Assembly: GCA_900541395.1 (NCBI GenBank)
Contig: UQJT01000007.1
Coordinates: 1 to 64,000 of the forward strand
Origin: an uncultured Desulfovibrio sp.
Lineage (GTDB): Bacteria; Desulfobacterota; Desulfovibrionia; Desulfovibrionales; Desulfovibrionaceae
DNA length: 64,000 bases
Reading direction: 5' to 3'
In this document: in pieces, positions 1-7,069 of the stretch
Position numbering within the stretch: the stretch's first letter is position 1
How the letters are laid out: each line of letters opens with the position of its first letter
Program-made: the position numbers and the translations under genes
The notes under the pieces: generated by a model
Told to the model about the DNA's origin: nothing
The model's database searches: none
What the model saw: only the letters and a program-made list of their open reading frames with translations

Positions 1-750
1 CGCCGTCCGGGTATTCATGAGCAGCCAGAAGTAACAGGTATAGGCCACAATAGCCCCCAGCAGAATAAGGGCGGCAAGGGCCGTCCAACTGACCGGAGTC
101 ACCGCCGGCCAGTTTACCCGTTCTCCGAACAGCCAGCCCGCGAGCAGCGCCTGTACGCCGCCTGCAAACATGATCAGGGCGCTGTTGCGCATGACCGAGA
201 GCCGTGTTTCCCCCGCGTGGCGTTTGGAGTAGAACGAGCCCGCCACCCAACCCAGGGCGGAAACGACGAGCAGAAGCAAGCCCCAGGGCGAGGTGACGCC
301 GGATAGCCCCTGCTGTGTGCCGAGGGCCAGCAGACCCAAGGTACCCAGACCGAGCCCCGTGAACTGAAGCCGGGTGGGGCGGGGTTCGCGCAACAGCAGC
401 CAGCCGCCCATTACCATCCATAAAGGCACGGTGCCTGAGATCATGGCCGCCGTGCCCGAGGGCACGCTTTCCTGTCCCTTGCTCAGACAGCCGCTGCTGA
501 TGAAGACCATGAACAGGCCCAGTATCATCACCTGCGTCCAGTCGGCTCGGGTGGGGCGGGCGCGTTCGCCCCGCAGACAGGTGACGCCGTAAAGCAGCAA
601 CCCCGCGCTGCTCATGCGCAGGCCGCACAGCAAAAAGGGCGGGAAGCTTTCCAGCCCGAATTTGATGCTGATGAAACACGAGCCCCAGGACAGATAGACC
701 AGGAACAGGCAGAGCAGTATTTTAAGCGTGGAAATGCGACGGGGGTTCAT
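1..750 (-). CDS. EamA/DMT-family transporter (3' end cut by window edge)
   Basis: A multi-span inner-membrane protein of the drug/metabolite transporter superfamily. The frame opens at ATG 750 (MNPRRISTLK) and stays open to base 1, giving 250 residues of a family usually near 300. Hydrophobic segments alternate with short basic loops. The first repeat holds the typical SWGSCFISIKFGLE stretch, followed by a loop with LLREPRPTRLQ before the next helix. EamA members export small metabolites such as amino acids, and CntI-type members export opine metallophores. The substrate cannot be read from the sequence. It lies on the same strand as the zinc-ribbon gene and the DapF/CntK-like gene upstream, which may be relevant to its substrate. 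Confidence 0.8.
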   Translation of the reverse strand, partial: MNPRRISTLKILLCLFLVYLSWGSCFISIKFGLESFPPFLLCGLRMSSAGLLLYGVTCLRGERARPTRADWTQVMILGLFMVFISSGCLSKGQESVPSGTAAMISGTVPLWMVMGGWLLLREPRPTRLQFTGLGLGTLGLLALGTQQGLSGVTSPWGLLLLVVSALGWVAGSFYSKRHAGETRLSVMRNSALIMFAGGVQALLAGWLFGERVNWPAVTPVSWTALAALILLGAIVAYTCYFWLLMNTRTA

Positions 751-807
751 GGCGGCGCACTATGCCCCCAAGCCGGGATGAAAGCAAGAGCTTGTCGCGA
801 GCCCTGC

Positions 808-1272
808 TCAGTTCAGGTTGCCCGACAGCCAGGCCACCAGCAACCAGCATACGACCCAGGTGACAAGGTGGGGAACCCAGGGATTGAAAAAACGGCCTTC
901 CAGCAGATGGCGGACGGTAAGGAAAAAGGTGACGGCCCGTCCCACGGCGGCGAAGACCAAAAAGCCTATGGCCGCCAGCAGGCCGAAACGCACGGCCGCG
1001 AACAGAGCCAGCGTCAGGGTGATGATGGTGGGCAGACAGGCCGGCGGCATGCCTTGGCCGCCGGGAAAGGTGGTATAGAAAATGCGGGTAAAGCCGCCGG
1101 AAGAGTCGTAAGCGTTTCCGCCCTCCGATCGGCCCGGCCGCAGGGGATGGTGATTGGCGTCCACCAGTTCCGGTTCCAGAACTCTGCCGCGGGAATCATC
1201 GGCGGGTTTTCCGCAGCGGGGACATGGGGAAGCGCCGTCGGGGATGTCGGCGTGGCAGTGGGGGCAGCGCAT
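808..1272 (-). CDS. zinc-ribbon membrane protein of unknown function
   Basis: A 154-aa protein that begins with a CxxC...CxxC zinc ribbon (MRCPHCHADIPDG, then SPCPRCGK) within the first 25 residues. A polar linker of about 50 residues and two or three hydrophobic helices follow in the C-terminal half. The start at 1272 is preferred over 1296 because GGAG lies 7 bases upstream of it and the ribbon then begins at residue 1. Proteins of this shape are common membrane proteins of unknown role. No catalytic motif is visible. It may be cotranscribed with the epimerase upstream and the EamA gene downstream, but the gaps (150 and 57 bases) make this uncertain. Confidence 0.7.
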   Translation of the reverse strand: MRCPHCHADIPDGASPCPRCGKPADDSRGRVLEPELVDANHHPLRPGRSEGGNAYDSSGGFTRIFYTTFPGGQGMPPACLPTIITLTLALFAAVRFGLLAAIGFLVFAAVGRAVTFFLTVRHLLEGRFFNPWVPHLVTWVVCWLLVAWLSGNLN

Positions 1273-1422
1273 GGTGAAACTCCGGAAAAAGGACAAGGGG
1301 GGGGGGCGGAGAAGCCTTCGGTTAAGGCATACGCAATCCTTGGAAAAGGCACAAGAGAAGGATTGAAACGGCTTCCTCCATCAACGAAAACGCACGTTCG
1401 CGCATGCTTAGGAACGAGAGGC

Positions 1423-2289
1423 TCATACCTGCAGACAGGCCAGAAAAAGCCTTCCTTCGGCCACAAAGCGTACCGGGCCGTCTACCCAAACCAACCTGGT
1501 CTTCCCGATTTGCGGGGGCGTGTCGGTCTCGGGTTCGAAGCTTACGGTCAGAACGTCGCCGCCCGGCTGACGGATGGCAAAGCGGCTGTCGCCGCACCGC
1601 GCCCGCAGAGCCAGAGCGCAGGCCAGGGTGCCGGAGCCGCAGGCGCTTTCCGTACACAGGCTTTGCGTGGCGCGCACCCATACCACGGGATACAGGATGG
1701 GCGGGTCCGAGCGGGTATCAAGCCACAGACAGCCCACGGCGTCTTCGGCGTCCAGGTCGAAGCGGGCGCGTAGCTCGGCGCAGGCGGCGGGCAGAGCGTC
1801 TGTGGGCGGTGGGGAAATATTTTCGAGCAGGATATGGGCAATGCCCGGAACACGGATCAGGCTGGCATTTTCCTTGACGACGGAAGGGCGCGAAGTTTTA
1901 AAGCTCAGCCCGGCGCCTGCCGTCCAGCCCGCCGGGGCATGAAAAGCCGGAACCCGACGCACGCGCACGGCCACCGGGCCGTCCGCTCCGGAAACTTCCA
2001 CCGAGCCGCTCCACCTATCCGGCCCCGAAGCGTTCAGGCAGCCTTCCCGGGCCAGCAGGGCGGCAAACGCCCGGGTGGCGTTCAGGCAAAATTCCCCCCC
2101 CATCATATCCAGGCGCGGCGTCGGCTCAGAGGGTGAAGCGAAGCGTACAAACCCCACTTGCTCGCCGCTCAGGTGCAGGGGGTCCATGATTTCGGCCGCG
2201 GCGCGGGCGCGCAGAGCGCGCGGCACGGCTCCCGTTTCCAATAATATGGTCGGATTGCCGCCGGGCGTGATTTTCCAGAAGTCGGGCAT
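1423..2289 (-). CDS. diaminopimelate-epimerase-like racemase (DapF/CntK-type)
   Basis: A 288-aa protein with the two-lobed DapF arrangement, in which each lobe supplies one catalytic cysteine in cofactor-independent racemases. Cys217 lies in TESACGSGTLAC, the canonical C-terminal motif. The N-terminal motif is atypical: GGEFCLNATRAFA with Cys68, instead of the CGNGxR form of true DapF. The EFCxNAT form resembles, as I recall it, CntK-type histidine racemases of opine-metallophore pathways. The start at 2289 begins the conserved N-terminus; a weak GGAG lies farther upstream. The cysteine-type IscA-like gene is 59 bases upstream on the same strand. It could be a divergent DapF, but the motif and the context (an EamA gene downstream) argue for another amino-acid substrate. 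Confidence 0.7.
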   Translation of the reverse strand: MPDFWKITPGGNPTILLETGAVPRALRARAAAEIMDPLHLSGEQVGFVRFASPSEPTPRLDMMGGEFCLNATRAFAALLAREGCLNASGPDRWSGSVEVSGADGPVAVRVRRVPAFHAPAGWTAGAGLSFKTSRPSVVKENASLIRVPGIAHILLENISPPPTDALPAACAELRARFDLDAEDAVGCLWLDTRSDPPILYPVVWVRATQSLCTESACGSGTLACALALRARCGDSRFAIRQPGGDVLTVSFEPETDTPPQIGKTRLVWVDGPVRFVAEGRLFLACLQV

Positions 2290-2348
2290 AATGAAAAGCG
2301 GATCCCCGTCTCCGGCAACGCAGGGGCGAGAGACGGGGCGTATGAACG

Positions 2349-2681
2349 CTAGTGACCGCAGCTGCCGCAACTGCCGCAGCAACTGCCGCAGGAGGAGCCG
2401 CCTTCGGGAGCGGGCAGAGGGTTGGTCGGCTCTACGGTAAAGCCCATATACGACAGATCGATGGTCACGCCGCCAATCTGCGTCCACAGGTTTTTCTCCG
2501 CGCAGAAGGTGAAACCGTCCTGCTCCATCACTTCATCCTCGTCGCGGGGCTCGTCCAGGGCCAGGCCGAGACGGGGGCCGCTGCATCCGCCCGGCGCCAG
2601 ATAAATGCGGATCGGAGATTGGGGTTTGTCGGTGAAAAAGGCTTTCAGCTCTTTGCCGGCGTTTTCCGTAAGTGTAAGCAT
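2349..2681 (-). CDS. IscA/HesB-like iron-sulfur protein, cysteine form
   Basis: A 110-aa A-type Fe-S carrier-like protein. It starts at ATG 2681 behind a strong GGAGG (6-bp gap) and reads MLTLTENAGKELKAFF. It has LAPGGCSGPRLGLALDE with Cys33, DGFTFC in the middle, and GGVTIDLSYMGF. The usual C-terminal CGC of IscA is replaced by a Cys/Gly-rich tail (SSCGSCCGSCGSCGH). The family binds [2Fe-2S] or [4Fe-4S] clusters, or iron, during Fe-S assembly. The gene is the downstream member of a tandem pair: the gene at 2947-3276 aligns residue for residue, with TGA in place of the Cys33 codon. No other isc or suf gene is nearby. Confidence 0.85.
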   Translation of the reverse strand: MLTLTENAGKELKAFFTDKPQSPIRIYLAPGGCSGPRLGLALDEPRDEDEVMEQDGFTFCAEKNLWTQIGGVTIDLSYMGFTVEPTNPLPAPEGGSSCGSCCGSCGSCGH

Positions 2682-2859
2682 GCTTCCTCCGGAACGGAAA
2701 ATTGAGGTGTGGGAATACAAAGCGGACAAGGACGATGGAGGAAAAAGGCCGCCGAAAAGGTAAATACTTCGACGGGTGCCGGATGGGAAACGGAAATACC
2801 GGGAAAGAACGCAAGCTCCGTTGCGGCATGGATGAAGTTTGTTCGTCCGATAAACCGTC

Positions 2860-2894
2860 CCAACACCGGAAAAATAGCTTGTTTCCGGTGTTGG
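2860..2894 (-). terminator. hairpin between the two HesB-like genes, possible terminator
   Basis: A 13-bp perfect inverted repeat (CCAACACCGGAAA with its complement, 9-base loop) lies 53 bases downstream of the selenoprotein stop codon. A second hairpin (GGCGGCG/CGCCGCC) sits at 2897-2915. No long U-tract follows on the minus strand, so it may attenuate or stabilise the transcript more than it terminates it. The rest of 2682-2946 shows no gene. Confidence 0.5.
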
Positions 2895-2946
2895 GGGGCG
2901 GCGATTTGCGCCGCCGGTACGGTCCGCCTTTGGGGCCGAAACTGCT

Positions 2947-3276
2947 TTATATGCTGCAACTGCCTCCGCTGCCGCAACTGCCGCACGAGGAACTTTCTCC
3001 CTGTGCGGTAAGAGGAATCTGCGGCTCGACCACGAAGCCCATGTAGGACAGGTCGATATTCACGCCGCCGATGGTAGCGAGCAGATCTTTGCTGACGCAG
3101 AAGGTAAAACCGTCTTTTTCCTCGACGTTGTCGTCGTCCGTAGGCTCGTCCAGAGCCAGTGCCAGACGCGGGCCGCGTCAGCCGCCGGGAGCCAGATAAA
3201 CGCGAATGCCCGCTTTGGGCTTGTCCGCAAAGAACGCTTCCAGTTCCTTGCGCGCGTTTTCGGTGAGATTGATCAT
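2947..3276 (-). CDS. HesB-like selenoprotein (in-frame UGA at codon 33)
   Basis: A 109-residue IscA/HesB-like protein whose codon 33 (bases 3180-3178) is TGA. Reading TGA as selenocysteine gives an uninterrupted frame from ATG 3276 (GGAGG just upstream, MINLTENARKELEAFF) to TAA at 2949-2947. The 76 codons after TGA keep the whole family sequence: RGPRLALALDEPTDD, DGFTFC, GGVNIDLSYMGF, then a Cys/Gly-rich tail SSSCGSCGSGGSCSI. The tandem paralogue downstream has Cys at the same residue within LAPGG-C-GPRL, the usual sign of a Sec/Cys pair. HesB-like selenoproteins are a known bacterial family. A sequencing error or nonsense mutation is the alternative. Conserved sequence past the codon and a hairpin at the expected place favour selenocysteine. 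An automatic caller would miss this gene or stop it at 32 residues. Confidence 0.82.
3147..3168 (-). promoter_or_regulatory. candidate bacterial SECIS stem-loop
   Basis: On the minus strand, starting 10 bases after the TGA, CGTCTGG pairs with CTGGACG (7 pairs, two of them G-U) around an 8-base loop, CACTGGCT, containing GG. The loop lies 17-24 bases after the TGA, where the SelB-binding loop sits in E. coli fdhF. A competing GC hairpin directly after the TGA (GACGCG/CGCGTC) overlaps its base. The fold was found by eye, with no energy calculation. Confidence 0.55.
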
Positions 3277-3578
3277 GATGCCTCCGAATAAAGTGCGGAT
3301 GTTAAAAATCCTGAACTGTGGAAGGCAAAAGTACGGACGGCCATTCTCTTTGTCAATGGCGTCGCCGGAAAAACGCCTGTCTGCGGCGTTGGTCTCTCAC
3401 TAAGACGCGGATGCGGGGAATGAGAGAACGGCCGGGCGCCGTTTACGGGAATGGGAAGAATATCGCCGCGGCGGCAGCGCCGCGGGGCGAGAGGAAAGCT
3501 CTTTGCGGACAGATGGAAAACGCGTATCGTGGTCACTGTTCGGAAAACGGCGACAGTTTTTTGCTGAAGGAGGTTGGC
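3277..3578. other. divergent intergenic region, selenoprotein / pyrR
   Basis: 302 bases between the divergently transcribed HesB-like selenoprotein gene and pyrR. It should hold both promoters, but no convincing -35/-10 pair stands out. A GC hairpin (CCGCGGC/GCCGCGG) is at 3466-3485, and the strong pyrR ribosome-binding site AAGGAGG ends the region. No PyrR-type anti-antiterminator was recognised. Confidence 0.5.
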
Positions 3579-4112
3579 ATGGAAGTGACGCTGTTGACCC
3601 GCGAGGATATGGCCCGCACCTTGGAACGTCTGGCGTACGAAGTGCTGGAGCGGCATCATGGCGCCGACGAGTTGCTGTTGGTGGGCATCCAGCGCCGCGG
3701 GGTCGATTTGGCCCGGCGTTTGGCCCGTATTTTGGGCGAACGGGTGGGACGAGACATTCCTTTGGGCACCCTGGACATCAATCTGTATCGGGATGATTGG
3801 ACATCACTGTCCGCCATGCCCGCCCTGGGCGCTTCGTCCATCCCCCTTCCTCTGGAAGGGCGACAGGTCATTCTGGTGGACGATGTGCTGTACACCGGGC
3901 GCACCGTACGGGCCGCCCTGGAGGGCATCCTTGATTACGGCCGCCCCAACCGGGTGGAGCTTTTGGTGCTGGTGGACAGAGGTCACCGCGAATTGCCCAT
4001 TCATGCCGATTATGTGGGGCGCAGCGTCAATACCTCGCGCGCCGAACAGGTCAACGTGCTTCTGGAAGAACGCGACGGCGTGGACGAAGTGCGGTTGACC
4101 GCGCTTCCGTAA
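3579..4112 (+). CDS. pyrR: PyrR bifunctional pyrimidine regulator / uracil phosphoribosyltransferase
   Basis: A 177-aa type I phosphoribosyltransferase. It carries the PRPP-binding loop VILVDDVLYTGRTVRAAL at about residues 98-115, plus the PyrR features LLLVGIQRRGVDLARR near residue 32 and GTLDINLYRDD near residue 65. PyrR converts uracil and PRPP to UMP and, in many bacteria, binds pyr mRNA to attenuate pyrimidine genes when UMP is high. The start at 3579 follows AAGGAGG with 6 bases of spacing; the open frame extends upstream but without family sequence. No pyr biosynthetic gene adjoins it, so any regulatory role would be in trans. It converges with the UPF0104 gene, with only 10 bases between the stops. 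Confidence 0.92.
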   Translation: MEVTLLTREDMARTLERLAYEVLERHHGADELLLVGIQRRGVDLARRLARILGERVGRDIPLGTLDINLYRDDWTSLSAMPALGASSIPLPLEGRQVILVDDVLYTGRTVRAALEGILDYGRPNRVELLVLVDRGHRELPIHADYVGRSVNTSRAEQVNVLLEERDGVDEVRLTALP

Positions 4113-4122
4113 ACTTTTGGCG

Positions 4123-5664
4123 TCAGCGCCCGGCGCGCCGCCGGGCATAGATGCCGATCAAAATCAGCAGAAAAACGATCTCGGCGGTCAGCGTGCGCAG
4201 AATGCGCGGTTCATTGGCCAGGTAGGATGTGCGCAGCAGAAATCCGCTGTCCGAGGGCAGGCCGATCAACGCCACGCCGAGCAGAATGGCGCATCCCAGC
4301 ACCAGGCCCACGGCCGCTCCCCACTGGAGGGGGTATTCGCCCCGGCCGACGGGCGCGATGCGGCCGAAACTGCGGCGCGAGGCCAGCAGCGGAAACAGCA
4401 CGGCCAGAAGCAGCAACGCTTCGGGCCAATCGCCGCCTTTGCACAAATTCCCCACAATGCCCACACACAAGGCTCCCACCACCATACGCCACGCCGCGCG
4501 CTTGCGCAGTTCCAGGGCGTAGGCCAACGCCAGCAGCAGCACGCCCACCAGACCGGTCAGCATATGGGCGCCCTCCAGCAGCCAGAGCGGAATATGGTTT
4601 TTGACCAAGAACAAATACCGGGGACTGAGGGGAATAACCACCGACAGACACAGCACGGCTCCGGCCAGAAATACGGCATAGGCCAGCAAAGTGGGCAACC
4701 AGGCCCGGAACCACCGCGAAGCGTCGTGGAAAGAGTCGGTGTCGTGACGGCGCAGATAGATTTCGTAGCAGCCCAGCAGGACGGCCGTCAGCATGAGCGG
4801 CAGCAGATAATAAATGACCCGGAACGCCAGGATGGCGGCAAACACGCTTTGCGACGGAATGCCGTGGGTCAGGTTCATGATGATGACTTCCAACACGCCC
4901 ATGCCGCCGGGCACATGGGTCAGCACCACCGTCACCTGGGCCAACAGATAGTTGGGCAGAAACTCCAGAAAGCTTACGCCGCTGTCGACGGGCAGCAGGG
5001 AGTACAGGCAGGAGGCCGCCACGACGAGATCGAGCCCCGCCACTACGGTTTGGGCCAGAGCGATGGGCAGAGTGGGCAGGGCGAATTCTTTGCCGAAGAC
5101 GTGAAAAGCGCGGCCCCGCGCCCGCCAGCAGATCATAAGATAGACGAGACACAGGCCGAGGAGGACGGCCCCCAGGGGGCGGATGTGGGACGCCCCGATA
5201 CCGAGCTCGACAGGTACGTCCAGGGGAACGAACAGGAAAATGGCGCCGGCCAGCCCCATGGCTCCTACCCAGAAGGTGACGGCCAGCATAAGCACCAGAC
5301 GTACGATATCCAGGGCGCTGAAGCCCCAGGCCGAGTACAGACGGTACCGCACCGTGCTGCCTCCGAGCAGGGCTCCGAAATTATAACTGATCACGCAGCC
5401 GACAAAGGACACCATGCACACCCGGGCCATGCCGAGTTTTTTGTGAATGGCCTTGAGCGCCAGCCAGTCGTAGCCCACCAAGACCGTATAATTAAGGATC
5501 ATGAGCCCGAAGGAAAGCGCAAGGTGCGCGGCGGGTATCTGGCGTAGGCTCAGTTTGATTTCATGCAGGCTGTAGCTGCGCAATTTCTGATATAAAAGCC
5601 AGATGGCCAGCGCGAATATGGCCAGCACCAGAAGCTTTCCCAAGATTCCAAGATATTTTTTCAT
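4123..5664 (-). CDS. UPF0104 / lysylphosphatidylglycerol-synthase-type membrane protein
   Basis: A 513-aa integral membrane protein with about a dozen hydrophobic helices, longer than the ~330-aa minimal UPF0104 unit. Family hallmarks are VSFVGCVISYNFGALLGGS with RYRLYSAWG near residues 85-115, and LTHVPGGMGVLEVIIM near residue 250. This is the flippase-like domain found at the N-terminus of MprF. The soluble aminoacyl-transferase domain of full MprF is missing, so lipid lysinylation cannot be inferred. Extra helices at the C-terminus lack a recognisable domain. A role in lipid or polyprenyl handling is likely from the family only. The start at 5664 begins MKKYLGILGK, a positively charged end before the first helix. 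Confidence 0.8.
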   Translation of the reverse strand: MKKYLGILGKLLVLAIFALAIWLLYQKLRSYSLHEIKLSLRQIPAAHLALSFGLMILNYTVLVGYDWLALKAIHKKLGMARVCMVSFVGCVISYNFGALLGGSTVRYRLYSAWGFSALDIVRLVLMLAVTFWVGAMGLAGAIFLFVPLDVPVELGIGASHIRPLGAVLLGLCLVYLMICWRARGRAFHVFGKEFALPTLPIALAQTVVAGLDLVVAASCLYSLLPVDSGVSFLEFLPNYLLAQVTVVLTHVPGGMGVLEVIIMNLTHGIPSQSVFAAILAFRVIYYLLPLMLTAVLLGCYEIYLRRHDTDSFHDASRWFRAWLPTLLAYAVFLAGAVLCLSVVIPLSPRYLFLVKNHIPLWLLEGAHMLTGLVGVLLLALAYALELRKRAAWRMVVGALCVGIVGNLCKGGDWPEALLLLAVLFPLLASRRSFGRIAPVGRGEYPLQWGAAVGLVLGCAILLGVALIGLPSDSGFLLRTSYLANEPRILRTLTAEIVFLLILIGIYARRRAGR

Positions 5665-5923
5665 CGAGCGGCATTATTCCCGGCTGGGCCGTCATCAACA
5701 CTAATCCGGAGCGGTTTGGGGCCGAAGCGGAACGGGGAAGCTCTGAAGGACACCCTGGTTCCCGTACGGTGGATTGTTCTTCAAGTCTTATCGCGTCGTC
5801 CGTGGAGTTGCAAGGTGAGACTGGCAGGCCGGACATTATAGACGGGATTTCGGGGAACGGGCGCGACAGACGGACAATTGACAGGCCCCGGTTCCCCCGG
5901 CTACTTTTTCTTAGGAGTCCGTC

Positions 5924-7069
5924 TTGTCCCCCACCCGACCGTCTTTTTCCTCTTCTTCGCCTTCCACCCGGATTCCGGCCGCGCCCTCTCCGGGCGAAGC
6001 GCTCGCGGATCTGGGGCGGGTCTGGCTGGACGCGCTGTTGGCCGAACGGGGCCTCTCAGCGCATACGGTGGCCGCCTATCGTCAGGATTTGGAGGCCCTG
6101 GGCGCTTTTCTGAATGAATGGAACCCTTCTTTCCCGGCCGGAGGCCGTTCCGCTTCCCCCCTGGCCGGATTGGACGACGAGGCTCTGCTGCTGTTCGTAG
6201 TCTGGTTGCGTCGTCGGGGCGACGGTCGCCGCACGTTGGCTCGTCGCCTGTCCTGCCTGCGCGGTTTTTTCACCTGGGCCGTCGAACAGGGCTTGGCCGA
6301 CGGCAATCCGGCCACGCTGCTGGATGGTCCCAAGTTGCCCTCGCTGCTGCCCGACGTGCTGACCCGGGAAGAAGCGGCCGCTCTCTTGGACGCCCCGGAC
6401 CCGGGCGACAAACTGGGCCGCCGTGACCGCGCCATGTTGGAACTGTTGTACGCGGCCGGGCTGCGCGTGTCCGAACTCATCCGGCTGCGTCCCCTGGACC
6501 TTGATTTGCAACGCGGGGTGGTGCGGGTATTCGGCAAGGGCCGGAAGGAACGGCTGGTGCCTCTGCACGACCGGGCCGTGGCCGTGCTCGACGCATATCT
6601 TGTGGAATGCCGCCCCCTGTTCAACCCCGCCCCCGGCCCGGAGGGCGACACGTTGTTTCTGAATCGATCCGGCCGGGGGCTTACCCGGCAGGGAGTGTGG
6701 AAACTTATCAAGCGGTACGCGCTGCACATCGGGCTCAAGACCGGGGGAGGGCGCCGCCTTTCTCCTCATACTCTGCGGCACAGTTTCGCCACCCATCTGC
6801 TGGAGGGGGGGGCCGATCTGCGCACCGTACAGCTTCTGCTGGGGCACAGCGATCTGGCGGCCACCGAACTGTATACGCATGTGCGCTCCGACCGCCTGGC
6901 CGACGTCCACGCCCGCTTTCACCCCCGCAACCGGAGCTCTTGCCGCGAGCCCGTCGCCTCTTCCGCATCCGGGGCGCACGATGATGAGGCAAACCGGGAG
7001 GCAGACGGGCGCGCGATCGAAGATACGGCCGAAGAGCGTGTGAAAAACAGGTCGGGAGAACGCGTATGA
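5924..7069 (+). CDS. xerD: site-specific tyrosine recombinase XerC/XerD
   Basis: A 381-aa recombinase with an N-terminal SAM-like core-binding domain (LLAERGLSAHTVAAYRQDL, about residues 37-55) and a C-terminal catalytic domain. The visible catalytic set is Arg in YAAGLRVSELIRL, Lys in GKGRKERLVPLH, HTLRHSFATHLLEGG, LLGHSDLA and the nucleophile Tyr in TELYTHVRS. Xer proteins resolve chromosome dimers at dif. The start is TTG at 5924, with AGGAG 7 bases upstream; no ATG precedes the conserved region. The first 25 residues are a Ser/Pro-rich lead. The C-terminus extends about 40 residues past the usual Xer end and overlaps the next gene by four bases (ATGA), so the two genes are translationally coupled. 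XerC or XerD identity cannot be settled here. Confidence 0.85.
   Translation: MSPTRPSFSSSSPSTRIPAAPSPGEALADLGRVWLDALLAERGLSAHTVAAYRQDLEALGAFLNEWNPSFPAGGRSASPLAGLDDEALLLFVVWLRRRGDGRRTLARRLSCLRGFFTWAVEQGLADGNPATLLDGPKLPSLLPDVLTREEAAALLDAPDPGDKLGRRDRAMLELLYAAGLRVSELIRLRPLDLDLQRGVVRVFGKGRKERLVPLHDRAVAVLDAYLVECRPLFNPAPGPEGDTLFLNRSGRGLTRQGVWKLIKRYALHIGLKTGGGRRLSPHTLRHSFATHLLEGGADLRTVQLLLGHSDLAATELYTHVRSDRLADVHARFHPRNRSSCREPVASSASGAHDDEANREADGRAIEDTAEERVKNRSGERV

Noticed and set aside
778..1773. 331-aa plus-strand open frame
   Set aside because: Antisense to the zinc-ribbon and epimerase genes; Gly/Gln/Ala-rich composition typical of GC-rich shadow frames, with no motif.
3178..3180. TGA in the HesB-like frame as a nonsense mutation or sequencing error
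   Set aside because: It falls exactly on the Cys33 position of the paralogue, the downstream frame is fully conserved, and a hairpin sits at SECIS distance. Selenocysteine explains all three.
4117..5547. 476-aa plus-strand open frame rich in Gln and His
   Set aside because: Antisense shadow of the UPF0104 gene, whose helices and family motifs are clear.
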